In this document: positions 25,389-35,089 of the stretch, one piece after another
Layout: every line of letters begins with the position of its first letter
Position numbering within the stretch: position 1 is the first letter of the stretch
From: Helicoverpa zea
Lineage: Eukaryota > Arthropoda > Insecta > Lepidoptera > Noctuidae
Direction: 5' to 3'
Assembly: GCF_022581195.2 (NCBI RefSeq)
Contig: NC_061482.1
Coordinates: 9,362,001-9,426,000, forward strand
Length of the DNA: 64,000 nucleotides
Notes under the pieces: model-generated
What the model saw: the letters and a program-made list of their open reading frames with translations, nothing else
Database searches by the model: none
Told to the model about the DNA's origin: nothing
Made by a program: the position numbers and the translations under genes

Positions 25389-25461
25389 GGATACACACCT
25401 CTGCATATCGCGATGCAGTTTCGTCACGAGAATGTTTGCAAACTATTAGAAGGAGTTTATG
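25389..25461 (+). CDS. sowah: SOWAH exon: second ankyrin repeat
   Basis: Acceptor ttttacag before 25389, donor TATG|gtaagt after 25461. 73 nt, phase 0 in, phase 1 out. It codes for GYTPLHIAMQFRHENVCKLL followed by EGVY and one base. G-Y-T-P-L-H-I-A is a canonical ankyrin first helix. The split glycine/aspartate codon continues at 26107. Confidence 0.9.
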
Positions 25462-26009
25462 GTAAGTCATCATCACTTACTACGTCAATCAATGTAAATG
25501 AAGCTCCAAAATGAAGCTGCAGCAAAATAGAACGATAGTCACGTTCTAACAAACTAATAGCACGACCTATCTGGGATCTCCATAACTGCACATTCCTATA
25601 AAATGTGAACGATTGATCAATGCCGGTTGGTGATTTCAGACTTATACTTAGTACAGGTTTCCTCGAGATGTTTTCCATCACCTTTAATCAGTCATTGGTA
25701 TCAATTTATACATAAGGCATATTTTGAAACGAGCTTTCATTTCCTTAGGGAAGTCTCTTTGCGAATGTCACAGCGCCATCTGGTGTTCTCAATGAATGTT
25801 CACTACACTTTATGATTCCTACTTGTTAAGCTTCCCCGTGTCAAACGTTGTTCAACAGATGGCGTTAACGTCAATGAAGCACTTGCACAAGGTGCATCCA
25901 CATCCCAGTTATTTTTTGTGAAGCAACAGAATACAACATAATGTTATGGTGTGGATGCGCCTTTACTAAGTGCTTATAAGTAAAACAACAACTCGTCATG
26001 AAACGATTC

Positions 26010-26090
26010 ACCCAACCACGGAACGATCGCACCAAGAGTTGCTTAACCTTATGATCGATCGATCCGCGTGGCTTTGACTTTGACTTTTAA
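26010..26090. repeat. Interspersed-repeat fragment next to SOWAH exon
   Basis: The block 'gttgcttaaccttatgatcg atcgatccgc' followed by ggctttgact also occurs at 54536-54612, preceded in both places by a 'caacca..gga..gatcgcaccaag'-like stretch. It ends about 15 bp before the branch/acceptor region of the exon at 26107, so a transposed fragment now forms part of that intron's 3' end. Confidence 0.6.
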
Positions 26091-26106
26091 TTTTCGTATA
26101 TTTCAG

Positions 26107-26199
26107 ATGCTGACCCGAATGTTCGCGATTGGTCGGGAAGGAAGCCGAGACAGTACCTAGTCCACATGGACACATCACTGTCACCAGGATCATACAGAA
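26107..26199 (+). CDS. sowah: SOWAH exon: third (partial) ankyrin unit
   Basis: Acceptor atatttcag; proposed donor AGAA|gtatgct after 26199. 93 nt, phase 1 in, phase 1 out. It codes for DADPNVRDWSGRKPRQYL, then VHMDTSLSPGSYR. N-V-R-D-W-S-G-R-K-P-R-Q-Y is the SOWAH version of the ankyrin capping unit. Joining to 30703 gives an uninterrupted frame (SYR-KKEGFLRIG). If the donor is not used, the frame reads 13 more codons to a stop at 26238-26240, giving a shorter protein that lacks the C-terminal motif. Confidence 0.85.
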
Positions 26200-26744
26200 G
26201 TATGCTGCTCACCAAAAAATACCTACTTAAGTCTTTATAATTAATTGGGATCAGTCGCTAATAACCTTTCGCGTATAAGTGTTTTGTATTTTATTATGAT
26301 TTTTTTTATTAAACTAACGCATATGAACAGTTATAGAAGCTACTTCAAGTAGGTAACTACATAAAGGCATATCGAAATAAAACCAACGGGTGCACTACAT
26401 AAATTCGAAAATCTTTATTCCGGATGTCACAAGAATTTAATTAACTTCAGAACGGTTCAAAATTCAGATATATTATTATTATAGTTCCAATTTTGTATGT
26501 TACTTATTTAACTAAGCAGTCTAATTCTTGGGAATTAAGATTATCAGAATTTAGGTGTTCCCACAACTAACAAATAGGTGCAATACATTAGTTAGACTTA
26601 GATTTGGTCTCATGATTACACTCACAATAAAATTGTGATCAGGCGTCACAAAGCTGTCATGAAATATTTAATTACATTTCTAGTTATAATGTGATTTTTG
26701 GTTCAATAATATGTATTTCTTTATAATAATTAAGATGTTTTCAG

Positions 26745-26905
26745 TACTGACTTTCGTAGCTATACCGTGATCAATAGGGATGTAGCACAGCGAGGGTGTC
26801 TAAGCAGAAAATATTTTCCAGAAGCAGACTCATATGATTTACGACGGACTGTTACCTCTCCTCCGGTCTTAAGAGTCACTCCGAGCTCGATTAATGCTCA
26901 ATCAA
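26745..26905 (+). CDS. Candidate alternative SOWAH exon
   Basis: An open segment is bounded by a fair acceptor (aagatgttttcag) and a good donor (AATCAA|gtaaga). The open frame reads TDFRSYTVINRDVAQRG, then CLSRKYFPEADSYDLRRTV, then TSPPVLRVTPSSINAQS; its composition is protein-like. The outgoing phase (1) fits the exon at 30703, but the only open incoming phase (2) does not fit the obvious donor at 26199 (phase 1). It could be a genuine exon reached from a different or non-canonical donor, an exon broken by a one-base assembly error, or chance. Confidence 0.4.
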
Positions 26906-27281
26906 GTAAGATACACAAAACCGTGTCTGCGTCCTCCTCACAGTGCTTACTTGCGTGTATCAATTTCCTACTCAATCAAATCATAATATCAGTGTTACAA
27001 ATATTATGGAATTCCATTTCATTTTTCATTAGGAAAAAAGTATAAAATTATTATGCTCTGTTTATTTTTCATCATTGCCCAAAAGTTGCTGATGAAAGAA
27101 ATAAGTATGCTAAGCTGTGTGATATTATGATTTACCCCTAACGTTCGCACATTTCAGGGTTGCGGTCTTTGTAAAGTTCTACGCATTGTAGTTAGGGGGT
27201 CATTGTTATCTTTACTTACACCTTATTATCTTTTATGTAAAAATGTTGTCAGTCCAAAAACCACGAACTACAATAACTAGT

Positions 27282-27326
27282 GCATCGTATGAAAACCACC
27301 AACTCAAGCTTGTTTTCATACGATGC
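27282..27326. other. Perfect 15-bp hairpin
   Basis: GCATCGTATGAAAAC (27282-27296) and GTTTTCATACGATGC (27312-27326) pair perfectly around a 15-nt loop. It is too short for a standard microRNA precursor and no function is evident. Confidence 0.6.
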
Positions 27327-27495
27327 GTTAATTTATTAACAGTTTGCTGGATAATTATCGTGTCTAGCTAGACTAGGTATATAAATAAGTGCAATTTAAG
27401 CTGAATGCTTCGGCTGGTAGCGGGAAATTCAGATTAAAATATTTTTTGATGTTTTATCTAAGTCAGTTATTTAAGTAACAGTAGATTTGCGTTTG

Positions 27496-27625
27496 TGATC
27501 TTATCATTCGTTATAATAATATAATCAAATGTAATCCGATAAACTTTTTAATGTTAAAAAAAATTAGTTTATTGGATTAAATTGTAAGAATTTACTTTGG
27601 GGTAGGTGCACAAATGATAAGATCA
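27496..27625. repeat. Imperfect palindromic MITE-like segment
   Basis: TGATCTTATCATT at 27496 is matched by AATGATAAGATCA at 27613, and the interior (AATCCGATAAACT against AGTTTATTGGATT) also pairs. This is the layout of a small foldback element. No clear flanking duplication and no ORF. Confidence 0.45.
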
Positions 27626-28188
27626 CGCCTCGTCTAAAACATATATAAAAAAGGAATTCCTGCTACCCCAGTCGTCTAATTCACGTTAGCTAAAAGTCTT
27701 CCTTAACCTTCCTACTGTTGTTGTCAGCTACAGTTTATTTGCTTTTTCCAGGTATCTAGTAAATGTAAACATAGCGTCTTGTTATATTCGTGCTATGTAG
27801 TAAAAACTTCTTTGAATGTGTTCATTATAATTTGTGAAATTATAAAATTGTAAAGGTAAATGATTCCCATTACATAATGTAGGTATAAATGTGAATAGGT
27901 AGGTCAATATTGGGCTAGTTTCCTTTTATCAACTTCAGAATACTGGAAATTCACACTCACCCGATACACATTTTACAGCTGGCATTCGTAGAACGAAATC
28001 ATCAGACGCATAGTTTTTGCAAATAATCATAAACCAAAAAAATATGTTTGAACTTGAAAAATATGCTGTGTACTCCGTACAGATTTAAAAAATGCTTCTT
28101 CTGATTGTCTTCTGCATTTGAAGAAACCTTTCAATCTGGCAATCTTTTAATACAGAGATTATTAAAACAGCAGCCGTGTCAGGTAATT

Positions 28189-28482
28189 TTAACGACTTCC
28201 AGAAGAAGAGGAGATTCTCAATTCGACTGTTTTTTTGTCTTTGTTACTGTATTTCTCTAAGACGCCTGGGACGATATGGGTAAACTGTTCTCTCTTTATG
28301 TTACTCGCAACCGAAAGAAACTCTGATAAATCAAGGGCAACTCTCGAAAATTGTAGGAACGCATCGGCTGGCAACTTCATTTTCGTATATAGTGTATTTA
28401 ACATCAGAGTGATAGTATCGACTTTATCATTCTGATGATAGAGCGACAGGCAGTGGAGGGTCCACATCAGTATCTTCCACAT
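28189..28482 (-). CDS. Small intronic minus-strand ORF, function unknown
   Basis: 97 codons start with ATG and are preceded by an in-frame stop. The N-terminal three quarters (MWKILMWTLHCLSLYHQ..., KLPADAFLQFSRVALDLSEF) look protein-like, but I do not recognise them. The last 20 codons (KTVELRISSSSGSR) are the reverse complement of a common lepidopteran repeat motif (ACTTCCAGAAGAAGAGGAGATTCTC at 28196), so the C-terminus is repeat-derived. No introns or promoter are evident. It may be a captured fragment or chance. Confidence 0.2.
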   Translation of the reverse strand: MWKILMWTLHCLSLYHQNDKVDTITLMLNTLYTKMKLPADAFLQFSRVALDLSEFLSVASNIKREQFTHIVPGVLEKYSNKDKKTVELRISSSSGSR

Positions 28483-28872
28483 GTTTCGTTTCGGTTGGTT
28501 TTGGTTTCGTTATTCTTATTGACAGATTTTACTCTGTACGTGATGATTGTCCTAGGTATAATTCTGACTACTTTTTCAATGTAATTGTGCTTTGATACTA
28601 ACAGGATTACACATTTCTATATTATCTTTTGCCTACAATGAATTACTCTTATTAATTGTCTTTCTAGTTCTGTTGATCTAATAGTAATTTGTTCAATCTT
28701 TTCATACTTTTGTGTGTAGGACAAATTTTAATGAATATTTCCGCGTTGTCGTATCAATGTACTAAGTTCAGTTCTTTGAGTTGAAGTAGACATCTTCAAT
28801 GGGAGTAAATATTCAAAACAATATAAATATAGTGACAACAGTACATTAAAATACAGAAACAACAGTAGGTAC

Positions 28873-29167
28873 TGTAGCGCGTGGCGCGCTAGGGACCGGG
28901 GATCTTCAGGATATTCAAAGTGAACACCCGTCCTGAAGGGATTCCAAATTGTAGCGCGTGGTGCGCTAGGAACCGGGGATCTTCAGGATATTAAATTAAA
29001 ACATTCAATAATAACTTTAACTTTGCGTTTATTCGCTGACTCGGGGGTGAAGTGCCACACACTTCAGTATAAAAACTTTTCTATTTCTATTTATATCATT
29101 GTCCGGCCAGTATCAATTACAATTAATAAAACCTACTTCTAATCTACTTCAGTACTACATCTCTACA
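28873..29167 (+). mobile_element. Solo LTR with GTAC target-site duplication
   Basis: A 295-bp unit begins TGTAGCGCGTGG and ends TCTCTACA (TG...CA borders). It is flanked by GTAC at 28869-28872 and 29168-29171. It contains a TATA-like CAGTATAAAAAC near 29063 and an AATAAA near 29126, as expected for an LTR promoter and polyadenylation region. Its first 80 bp are partly duplicated: the 'tgtagcgcgtgg-gcgctagg-accggggatcttc' block starts at 28873 and again at 28951. No internal coding region remains, so this is a recombination product. Gypsy-type is likely from the 4-bp duplication, but not proven. Confidence 0.7.
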
Positions 29168-29724
29168 GTACCTACTAATATACACAAATTAACTGTTACT
29201 GAATTGTAGATGAGAGAAGAAGGAAACCAAACCCAACATAATATTATGTAGTTGGGAAAAGTTGATGATGCGGTAAAAATACGAGCCTCAGTAAGCTTGT
29301 TCTCGAATGCTGCATAACTCAGGTTTTCAAACTTAGAACTAGAAAATCTTGGACGCTGCGCACTTTTGACATTTCATCTTGTGTGACTCAATATGTGTGT
29401 GTGTAGGGAATAAGAGAATTACTAATAGGTACACTTTTGCAGTTCAATTGAATTTGGATATCTTTTCCATGTAATAACATCCTATCGGGACGTCGCTACA
29501 CGATAAAGGAATCGTACATCTTAGATAATTAGAAAAACGGACATCTTCCGTAAAAAATGGACGCATCGAACAGCAGCAGAGTTCTTAACTTGAAGCTCAT
29601 CTTAATTGTGAAATATTTATTGCATTTAGACTCAAAGGTCGAATTAATACCAAAGTGCCAATTTTACATCTAATGTATTTATTGTGTGTTTGTTTTGTAC
29701 TGTGGTATATTTTAGAGAACAATT

Positions 29725-29805
29725 ATCACTAAGTATACATAAAATACCCACTATACATAAAATAACCACTGTACATAAAGAACAATTACCACTGTACATA
29801 AAAGG
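29725..29805. repeat. Short imperfect tandem repeat
   Basis: About four copies of a ccactgtacataaa-type unit, spaced roughly 18-23 bp. Non-coding. Confidence 0.6.
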
Positions 29806-30056
29806 CACAGATTTTTGGTAAATACTTTGTGCATAGTAAATTAACTCTGTCAGTACCAACACAAATGTAAATAGACATTACTATGTAGAATATGTTTGTA
29901 TCTACAACACTTATAGGTAACGGCACAAATGAACAGCACGGCATGGGCACAAGTTTTTAGTTAGCAGCAACTCGCTGTCAGGCTTTTTATATTGACATTA
30001 TAAAATGAATAACACGACTTAAGATGTTGACAGCACCTAAAACAAAATACGTACAA

Positions 30057-30078
30057 GAGAGAAAGAGAGAGAGAGAAG
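30057..30078. repeat. GA-rich microsatellite
   Basis: A GAGAGAAAGAGAGAGAGAGAA run in intronic sequence. Confidence 0.7.
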
Positions 30079-30702
30079 CCTATGGACGCGACAGTTGAGA
30101 AGTCAAAAATAAAAATTTTCCAAATTCTGTATTTACATATGGACTCGTTAATGTTACAAATTTTATCAATGTACGTCTATAAGTAATACAGATAATTTTG
30201 TTGGAAGATCATTTTAAGAGTTAAGTTTACAATAAAAAAAAATCAAGTGAATTTGTATCCAGAAAACTTTTAGAGAACATGTTTTGAAATTAACAGGGTT
30301 CTCAGAAATATGTTCAAGATTAATATGAATTTTTTCGCCGTCAAAAACTATATAGATTTGGCCAAAAAAATGTTTGAGACAAGCCAATTTGGGCTGGTAA
30401 GTTAATCGCTGTGTAGGAACTGCGCCATGCCCTGCCGTTCATGTGTGCCATGACCTTAAATGTAACCGCATCTATTACTTACATAATAAGCTTTTCTGTA
30501 AATAATTATTATATTTTCAATGTCACTTACGGTAATAATAGTACTTAAAATGTTTGATCACTTACCTTTTTAATTATATTATAAAAAACTGTATATTTTA
30601 TAAGTCTTCAGAGTTCAGTTTAATAATAAGTTTATATTCATTATCAACATTCATTATACACCTGTAATGTAATTGTTTAAATCTAAAGTGCATCATTCGC
30701 AG

Positions 30703-30896
30703 AAAAAGAAGGATTTCTCCGCATTGGTTCGCTTAACGTGAGAGTGAAGAAAACAACGGAAGCGTTTAGCAACTTCCTAGGCGTGGGCGCAACTAGGTCT
30801 TCGGCATACTTACCTAAGTCAGCTCGCGACCGTGAGGAACGGCGGTCGGAGGATAGCGACCAGCTCAAGAGTTGGGGTTCCGCTGACAATATACAG
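30703..30896 (+). CDS. sowah: SOWAH exon: conserved C-terminal motif
   Basis: Acceptor cattcgcag before 30703, donor ATACAG|gtaaca after 30896. 194 nt, phase 1 in, phase 0 out. It codes for KKEGFLRIGSLNVRVKKTTE, then AFSNFLGVGATRSSAYLPKS, then a charged ARDREERRSEDSDQLKSWGS tail and ADNIQ. The FLRIGSLNVRVKKTTEAFSNFLG core is the best family marker in the gene. The charged section is probably disordered. Confidence 0.9.
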
Positions 30897-31342
30897 GTAA
30901 CATTATTCTACGCTTGCCTACATTCGCGTAAATAGCAGTAAGTTTTCAATTATTTTATTTGAAATAGAATAGAAGTGAGTGTTTGTCGTTCATACTTTTA
31001 AAATAGAAATCTGTAATTGTAATAAATTATAAGTATTTAAAACTCCAGTTTTATTTACTTTTTCGTAGACAAAAACAGTTTAAGTTTAAGAAGACGAGAG
31101 TTTTAACCTTAACACTACCAGTCTTCTTAAGAAGGTAGTCTGATTCTGATATTCCCTACCTACCGTACCAGACCGGCTCATCTATCTTCTTGTAAATGAA
31201 TCTCTTTATGAAATTTAAATACTCATTGTATTGAGAATCCGAATATAAAAAGTTCACTGTCTGTTTTTGTGCCATCGCTATTTTGAAAAATATTGTTATA
31301 AAATTCTCTACAGTACACTAAAAGTAAAATGATGTTGAACAG

Positions 31343-31459
31343 AAAGACGACAAACTGATGCCACCACCTAATAGTAACAAAGTGCGCCGCCGCGGCGCTA
31401 GCGGTCGCCGGGGGATCGGAGCAGCGCATAGCCGAAGCACACCGTCTACACCCGACCAG
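31343..31459 (+). CDS. sowah: SOWAH exon: basic Ser/Arg-rich segment
   Basis: Acceptor gatgttgaacag, donor GACCAG|gtattt. 117 nt, phase 0/0, 39 codons: KDDKLMPPPNSNKVRRRGAS, then GRRGIGAAHSRSTPSTPDQ. The segment is basic, low-complexity and CpG-rich compared with the flanking introns. The ST-P motifs near the end could be phosphorylation sites; that is inference. Confidence 0.8.
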
Positions 31460-31797
31460 GTATTTCAAAATAGTAATAGTTATTTTCAGCCCAGTTAAAT
31501 AACAAAGAGCAGCCCTGAGAAGGCTTGTAATGTACCTTACGTATTAATGATAAGTATGTACCTACCTTTATCAGAAAAAAAGTTTTAAAAAATATACTTT
31601 AGACCTCGTTGAGCTGTTACATGCATGGGAATGCCTGTGGGATGTAGAATAGGATTTGTACAAAGCCCACCAAAATTTTTCGAGGTACCGTACCTACATA
31701 TAGTGGGCCGGATTTGAAACATCTCCCTTATGTATGACCAAGATTTCGATGAACCACCGCTGTAATAATAATCATATATTCTTTTAATCTTCTACAG

Positions 31798-31902
31798 CCA
31801 CGAGCTCAAATTGGTGTGAGTGAAGAAGGAGACTCCGATTCAGACTCCGCTGCAGGATTCCACTCAGCATGGCGACAACAAAGAGCTTCGCACTGCACAT
31901 AA
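31798..31902 (+). CDS. sowah: SOWAH terminal coding exon
   Basis: Acceptor aatcttctacag, start phase 0, 34 codons and TAA at 31900-31902. It codes for PRAQIGVSEEGDSDSDSAAG then FHSAWRQQRASHCT. An acidic serine cluster (EEGDSDSDS) resembles a casein-kinase target and is followed by a basic tail. An ATTAAA at 32020-32025 is a possible polyadenylation signal, about 120 bp after the stop. Confidence 0.82.
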   Translation, partial: PRAQIGVSEEGDSDSDSAAGFHSAWRQQRASHCT

Positions 31903-32135
31903 ATATAAGTTATCAGATACATTGTGCCTTATCCAGATACAAAAAATTACTTCATTTGACATGGGCAGCTGGACCAACAAAATATTTTTTGATAAAAACC
32001 AAAACCAGCATGAGAATCTATTAAAATTAAATAATAATTAATCATTTAAGCAAGTAACAATCATCTTGTTCTATTTAAATAGAAATGAATTGAAAGATGA
32101 GTATTTTACATTAACATAATGTAGTCAGATCTAAT

Positions 32136-33121
32136 TACAATAGGCATGATGACAAATTTTTAAATTCCTTTGTATGATGTAGGTATACGTCTATTTTATA
32201 TGAAAAATTATTAATTTTAAGAAAATGCGAAGTTTTTTTATCAAATAATTGCATTTTTCTCTGTCCACTTTGAATCCGGCGCGAAAACGCTTGTCAGTGT
32301 CATGTCGTCACTTGTGACGTCACGACTGAAATTACAAGACGCAAGTAAACAACGCTCGTGCAATAATTAAGTTTTTTGTGTTATTAAATAATGAATTCGA
32401 AAGGGCATAGCTGTTGTGGGGTCCCCCAGTGTAAGAACACATCCAAAACAACTCCTGATGAGTTATTTGTGTACGTTCCTCACAATAAAAAAATACGAAA
32501 CAAGTGGCTTAAACTTGCAAGGCGAGATTCAAAAGCAATATTGCCCAGGGTACAACTTTATTTTTGTGAAGATCACTTTGATGTAAGTTATTACATAGTT
32601 CTCTAGATTCTAGCATAGTTTATAATGTAAATAACTATTTCGAGGTTAGGTTTCATCTCTCATTGTTTTTTAATTAAACTAGTATACTTACGTGGAAGTT
32701 TTAACATTTCTAAATTCAGCTGAACAAAAATCTTTATTTGATGCCAAAAACTTTCCCAGCATTATGATATAAATTCTAGGCAAATTAGCGCTCTTTGCCT
32801 TGATAAATCCGGGCTCCATAACTCGTGTTATAAACAATTAATTAATTAAAAACAAAGATCGCAGTGGAAGTTCACAATAACGAAATGTGACGTTCGCGCG
32901 CTTTCGCGCGAGTTGTTTTGAGAAATGACGTCACGAGCTCTGATTGGTGTTCAAGATATCATGGCGGATTGCCTTATTTCGTAATTTTATTTTATAAAAA
33001 TACATATTAATCACATTATTAATAAAGAAAACAATGCGCGTTTTATATTCCAAGCTTCAAGTTTAATTTAATAAATATATTATTTTAATGATTTTTGATT
33101 ACTGTCATCATGCCTATTGTG
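32136..33121 (+). mobile_element. 986-bp TIR element carrying a THAP exon
   Basis: The termini are inverted repeats, TACAATAGGCATGATGACA at 32136-32154 and its complement at 33103-33121 (18 of 19 matching), flanked by AT on both sides (32134-32135 and 33122-33123). TGACGTCA palindromes lie near each end at 32315-32322 and 32926-32933. The only coding sequence is the THAP exon at 32391. A two-base duplication and a THAP domain fit an internally deleted ISL2EU/IS4EU-type element; ISL2EU-like transposase relics occur 3-7 kb to the right. The superfamily call is inference; the borders are seen directly. Confidence 0.7.
32391..32582 (+). CDS. THAP zinc-finger exon (transposon-borne)
   Basis: 64 codons from ATG, ending GAT|gtaagt. 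THAP (C2CH) residues are all visible: C9 and C14 (CGVPQC), P30, W39, and C59-x2-H62 followed by F63. THAP domains bind DNA specifically and serve as the terminus-recognition module in several transposases. The domain is complete, but the exon has a donor and no in-frame partner nearby; just past the donor it reads to a stop at about 32605. It lies between TIRs 986 bp apart, so it is probably the first exon of a deleted transposase and not a host THAP gene. Confidence 0.7.
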
Positions 33122-33123
33122 AT

Positions 33124-34157
33124 ATGTCCCCAACAACATGAGTCACAGAAGGAGCTCCTCGTTACAGAAGAGGAAAAACTTACCGCAGTCACAACAATGA
33201 TCAATGGAAACAAATTGAATGTCTGAGAAGAAAAATAATGACCCTGACTTCATAAAAACAAATGAAAGTCTCCACTGATCGATTCATTGATAGTTTACAA
33301 AGTTAAACATATTGTAAAATGTATTTTTTGGTGTACTTGATGTACTGCTTTCAAACGTTTTCTAAAGTGCCTTTTGAGAACCAATTGCATTAATTGAGGA
33401 GAAGACATGTAAGCATGCGATCTCAAGTTTTGCTTCTAACGCGTAATTCAAGTTAAAAGCAAGTCAATTTTGATATACGTTTAGATTACTCCACTTTGTT
33501 AGCGAACACCTTATCGCGTTCAGAATTAAGTTTGACAATAGTAAGCAGGTCCATGGGGCGTTCACATATATAAAATAGTGACTCTCATGTACTCAAACTG
33601 ACGACCTGCTCAAAACGCGTTGGAACCAAAATCTGGGATCGTGCCATTACATAGCTAGCAATAACGCGCCAAGCCGAATCAAAGTAGGTACATCTTCATT
33701 ATTCCACACAATTGACATGCTACTTATAGGTATTATTATATACATTTTTATTAAGAAAGTATCCTGACATTCCATATTAGCAATGTTTTGTGTAAATTAT
33801 TTGCGATTGCAGTCTCTAATGTGATATTTTATTTTTGACCTTTACCTATGATTATATTATCAGTATTTTATTGAAATGATCGTATATCATAATCATTTAT
33901 TTTATATCAATGTTTTAACAGGCACAACAAGATTATTTTTGAGCAATACAAATCGCTAATATGTATATTATGAAATTTGCGGAGGAATCCTAAAAAATAA
34001 GCCTGAATTTTAACTTATTAATTACAATGAATGAATGAATTTCTAAAATATTTGACAAGTAATAAAATACTTTTTTATTTCAAAACATGGTTTTATTCCG
34101 AATAAGTGTTATCATTCTTACCAGTAATCTATAAACACAACCTTTAACATTTTAAAT
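33124..34157. other. No recognisable feature
   Basis: AT-rich intergenic sequence right of the THAP element. No protein-like ORF, inverted repeat or repeat match was noticed. Confidence 0.5.
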
Positions 34158-34688
34158 CATCTGCCTAGCCTTTTCCCAAGCATGTTGGGGTCGGCTTCCA
34201 CCGGGTGCAGCTGAGTACCTACAAGTGTTTTACAAGGAGCGACTGTCTATCTGACCTCCTTAACCCAGTTTCCCGGGCTACCCGATACCCCTTGGTTAGG
34301 CTGCCTGTCCACCGGAGCGGAGCTAGGCTGCAGAGTGGAGAAACTGAGAAATATTGAACCAATAGGATTGCACAAAATCTCCGCTCCTTAATCCTATTGG
34401 TTAATATTTCTCAGTTTCTCCACTCTGCAGCCTAGCTCCGCTCCAGTGGACAGGCAGCCTTAGACTGGTGTCAGACTTACTGGTTTCTGACTACCCGTAA
34501 CGACTGCCAAGGATGTTCAATGACAGCCGGGACCCCTACAGTTTAACGTGCCATCCGAAACACAGTCATTGGTATGTAAGACATACTTTTAGAAAGTTGC
34601 ATTGGTATGTACTTGCCTGACCTGGAATCGAACCTAGGCTCTCATAATTGAGAGGTTAGTTCTTTACCCACTAGGCCACTCGACTTCA
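34158..34688 (-). mobile_element. tRNA-derived SINE, minus strand, interrupted by a MITE
   Basis: On the minus strand the head reads GTGGCCTAGTGGGTAAAGAA (A box) and, after about 30 bases, GGTTCGATTCCAGG (B box). The body includes CCGGCTGTCATTGAACATCC and the 3' section CGACCCCAACATGCTTGGG at the left end. The same family occurs on the plus strand at 46985-47350 and as fragments at 39425-39482, 39990-40228 and 54305-54535. The body is split at 34299-34459 by an inserted MITE; the sequence reads through once that is removed. Confidence 0.8.
34299..34459. mobile_element. 161-bp MITE inserted in the SINE, TTA duplication
   Basis: The ends read GGCTGCCTGTCCAC and GTGGACAGGCAGCC, and the inverted arms extend about 55 bp with one or two mismatches. 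TTA flanks both ends (34296-34298 and 34460-34462). Removing element plus one TTA rejoins the SINE sequence. A three-base TWA duplication fits the Harbinger group. Confidence 0.85.
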
Positions 34689-34690
34689 AC

Positions 34691-35080
34691 TTTTTGTTAT
34701 GGCGAAGTATCTACGTGATTGCGATTGTCCTGAATCCCGATGTACCTACATAACTTCGAAAGGTTATGATAAGAAATTACTGAATATTGAGGGTGTGAGC
34801 GTTAGTCAGAAATATCAATTCCATCGTAGGTCTTACTAGGTACACTTTACTAGGTGCCTAATTCATTGTAATCAATTTCCAAAAAAAATTGCTTTGCGTT
34901 AATGTAGGAGATTAGGTACCTAAAGCTGAGAGAATTTTGATATAGGTAGGTACCTAATTCTTCTTGAGAATATAATTACTGTCAACCGCGTGAAAGAGCA
35001 AAAACAATAGCATTGTTTAATAAAGATTTCATTGATTTAAGTAATTTAATCCACACTACATAGGTACCCTTATCGTTACA
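34691..35080. other. Unassigned AT-rich sequence
   Basis: Nothing recognised. Several 'taggtacct' fragments recur but do not form a clear repeat unit. Confidence 0.4.
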
Positions 35081-35089
35081 GGTCGACAC

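Larger units (their letters stand above)
26200..30702 (+). other. SOWAH intron with candidate cassette exon and solo LTR
   Basis: A 4.5-kb intron. It contains an exon-like segment (26745-26905), a perfect hairpin (27282-27326), an imperfect palindrome (27496-27625), a minus-strand ORF partly built from a repeat (28189-28482), a solo LTR (28873-29167), a short tandem array (29725-29805) and a GA-rich microsatellite (30057-30078). The rest is AT-rich and unassigned. Confidence 0.6.
1601..31902 (+). other. sowah: SOWAH ankyrin-repeat gene, 3' portion (gene span)
   Basis: Eight plus-strand exons (1601-1837, 19187-19198, 23649-23738, 25389-25461, 26107-26199, 30703-30896, 31343-31459, 31798-31902) join without a frame break: 921 nt, 306 codons and a stop. 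All introns are GT-AG. The order is acidic linker, pre-ankyrin helix, two full ankyrin units plus a partial third, then the C-terminal motif FLRIGSLNVRVKKTTEAF, which I associate with SOWAH (sosondowah) proteins. Vertebrate SOWAHs are largely single-exon; this one has long introns. The N-terminal winged-helix domain expected for the family is not visible and should lie left of the window. Family role: intracellular ankyrin scaffold, molecular function poorly known; Drosophila sowah has been linked to eye development. No catalytic residues are expected. Family assignment is strong; the exact exon set of the mature mRNA is inference. Confidence 0.85.
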
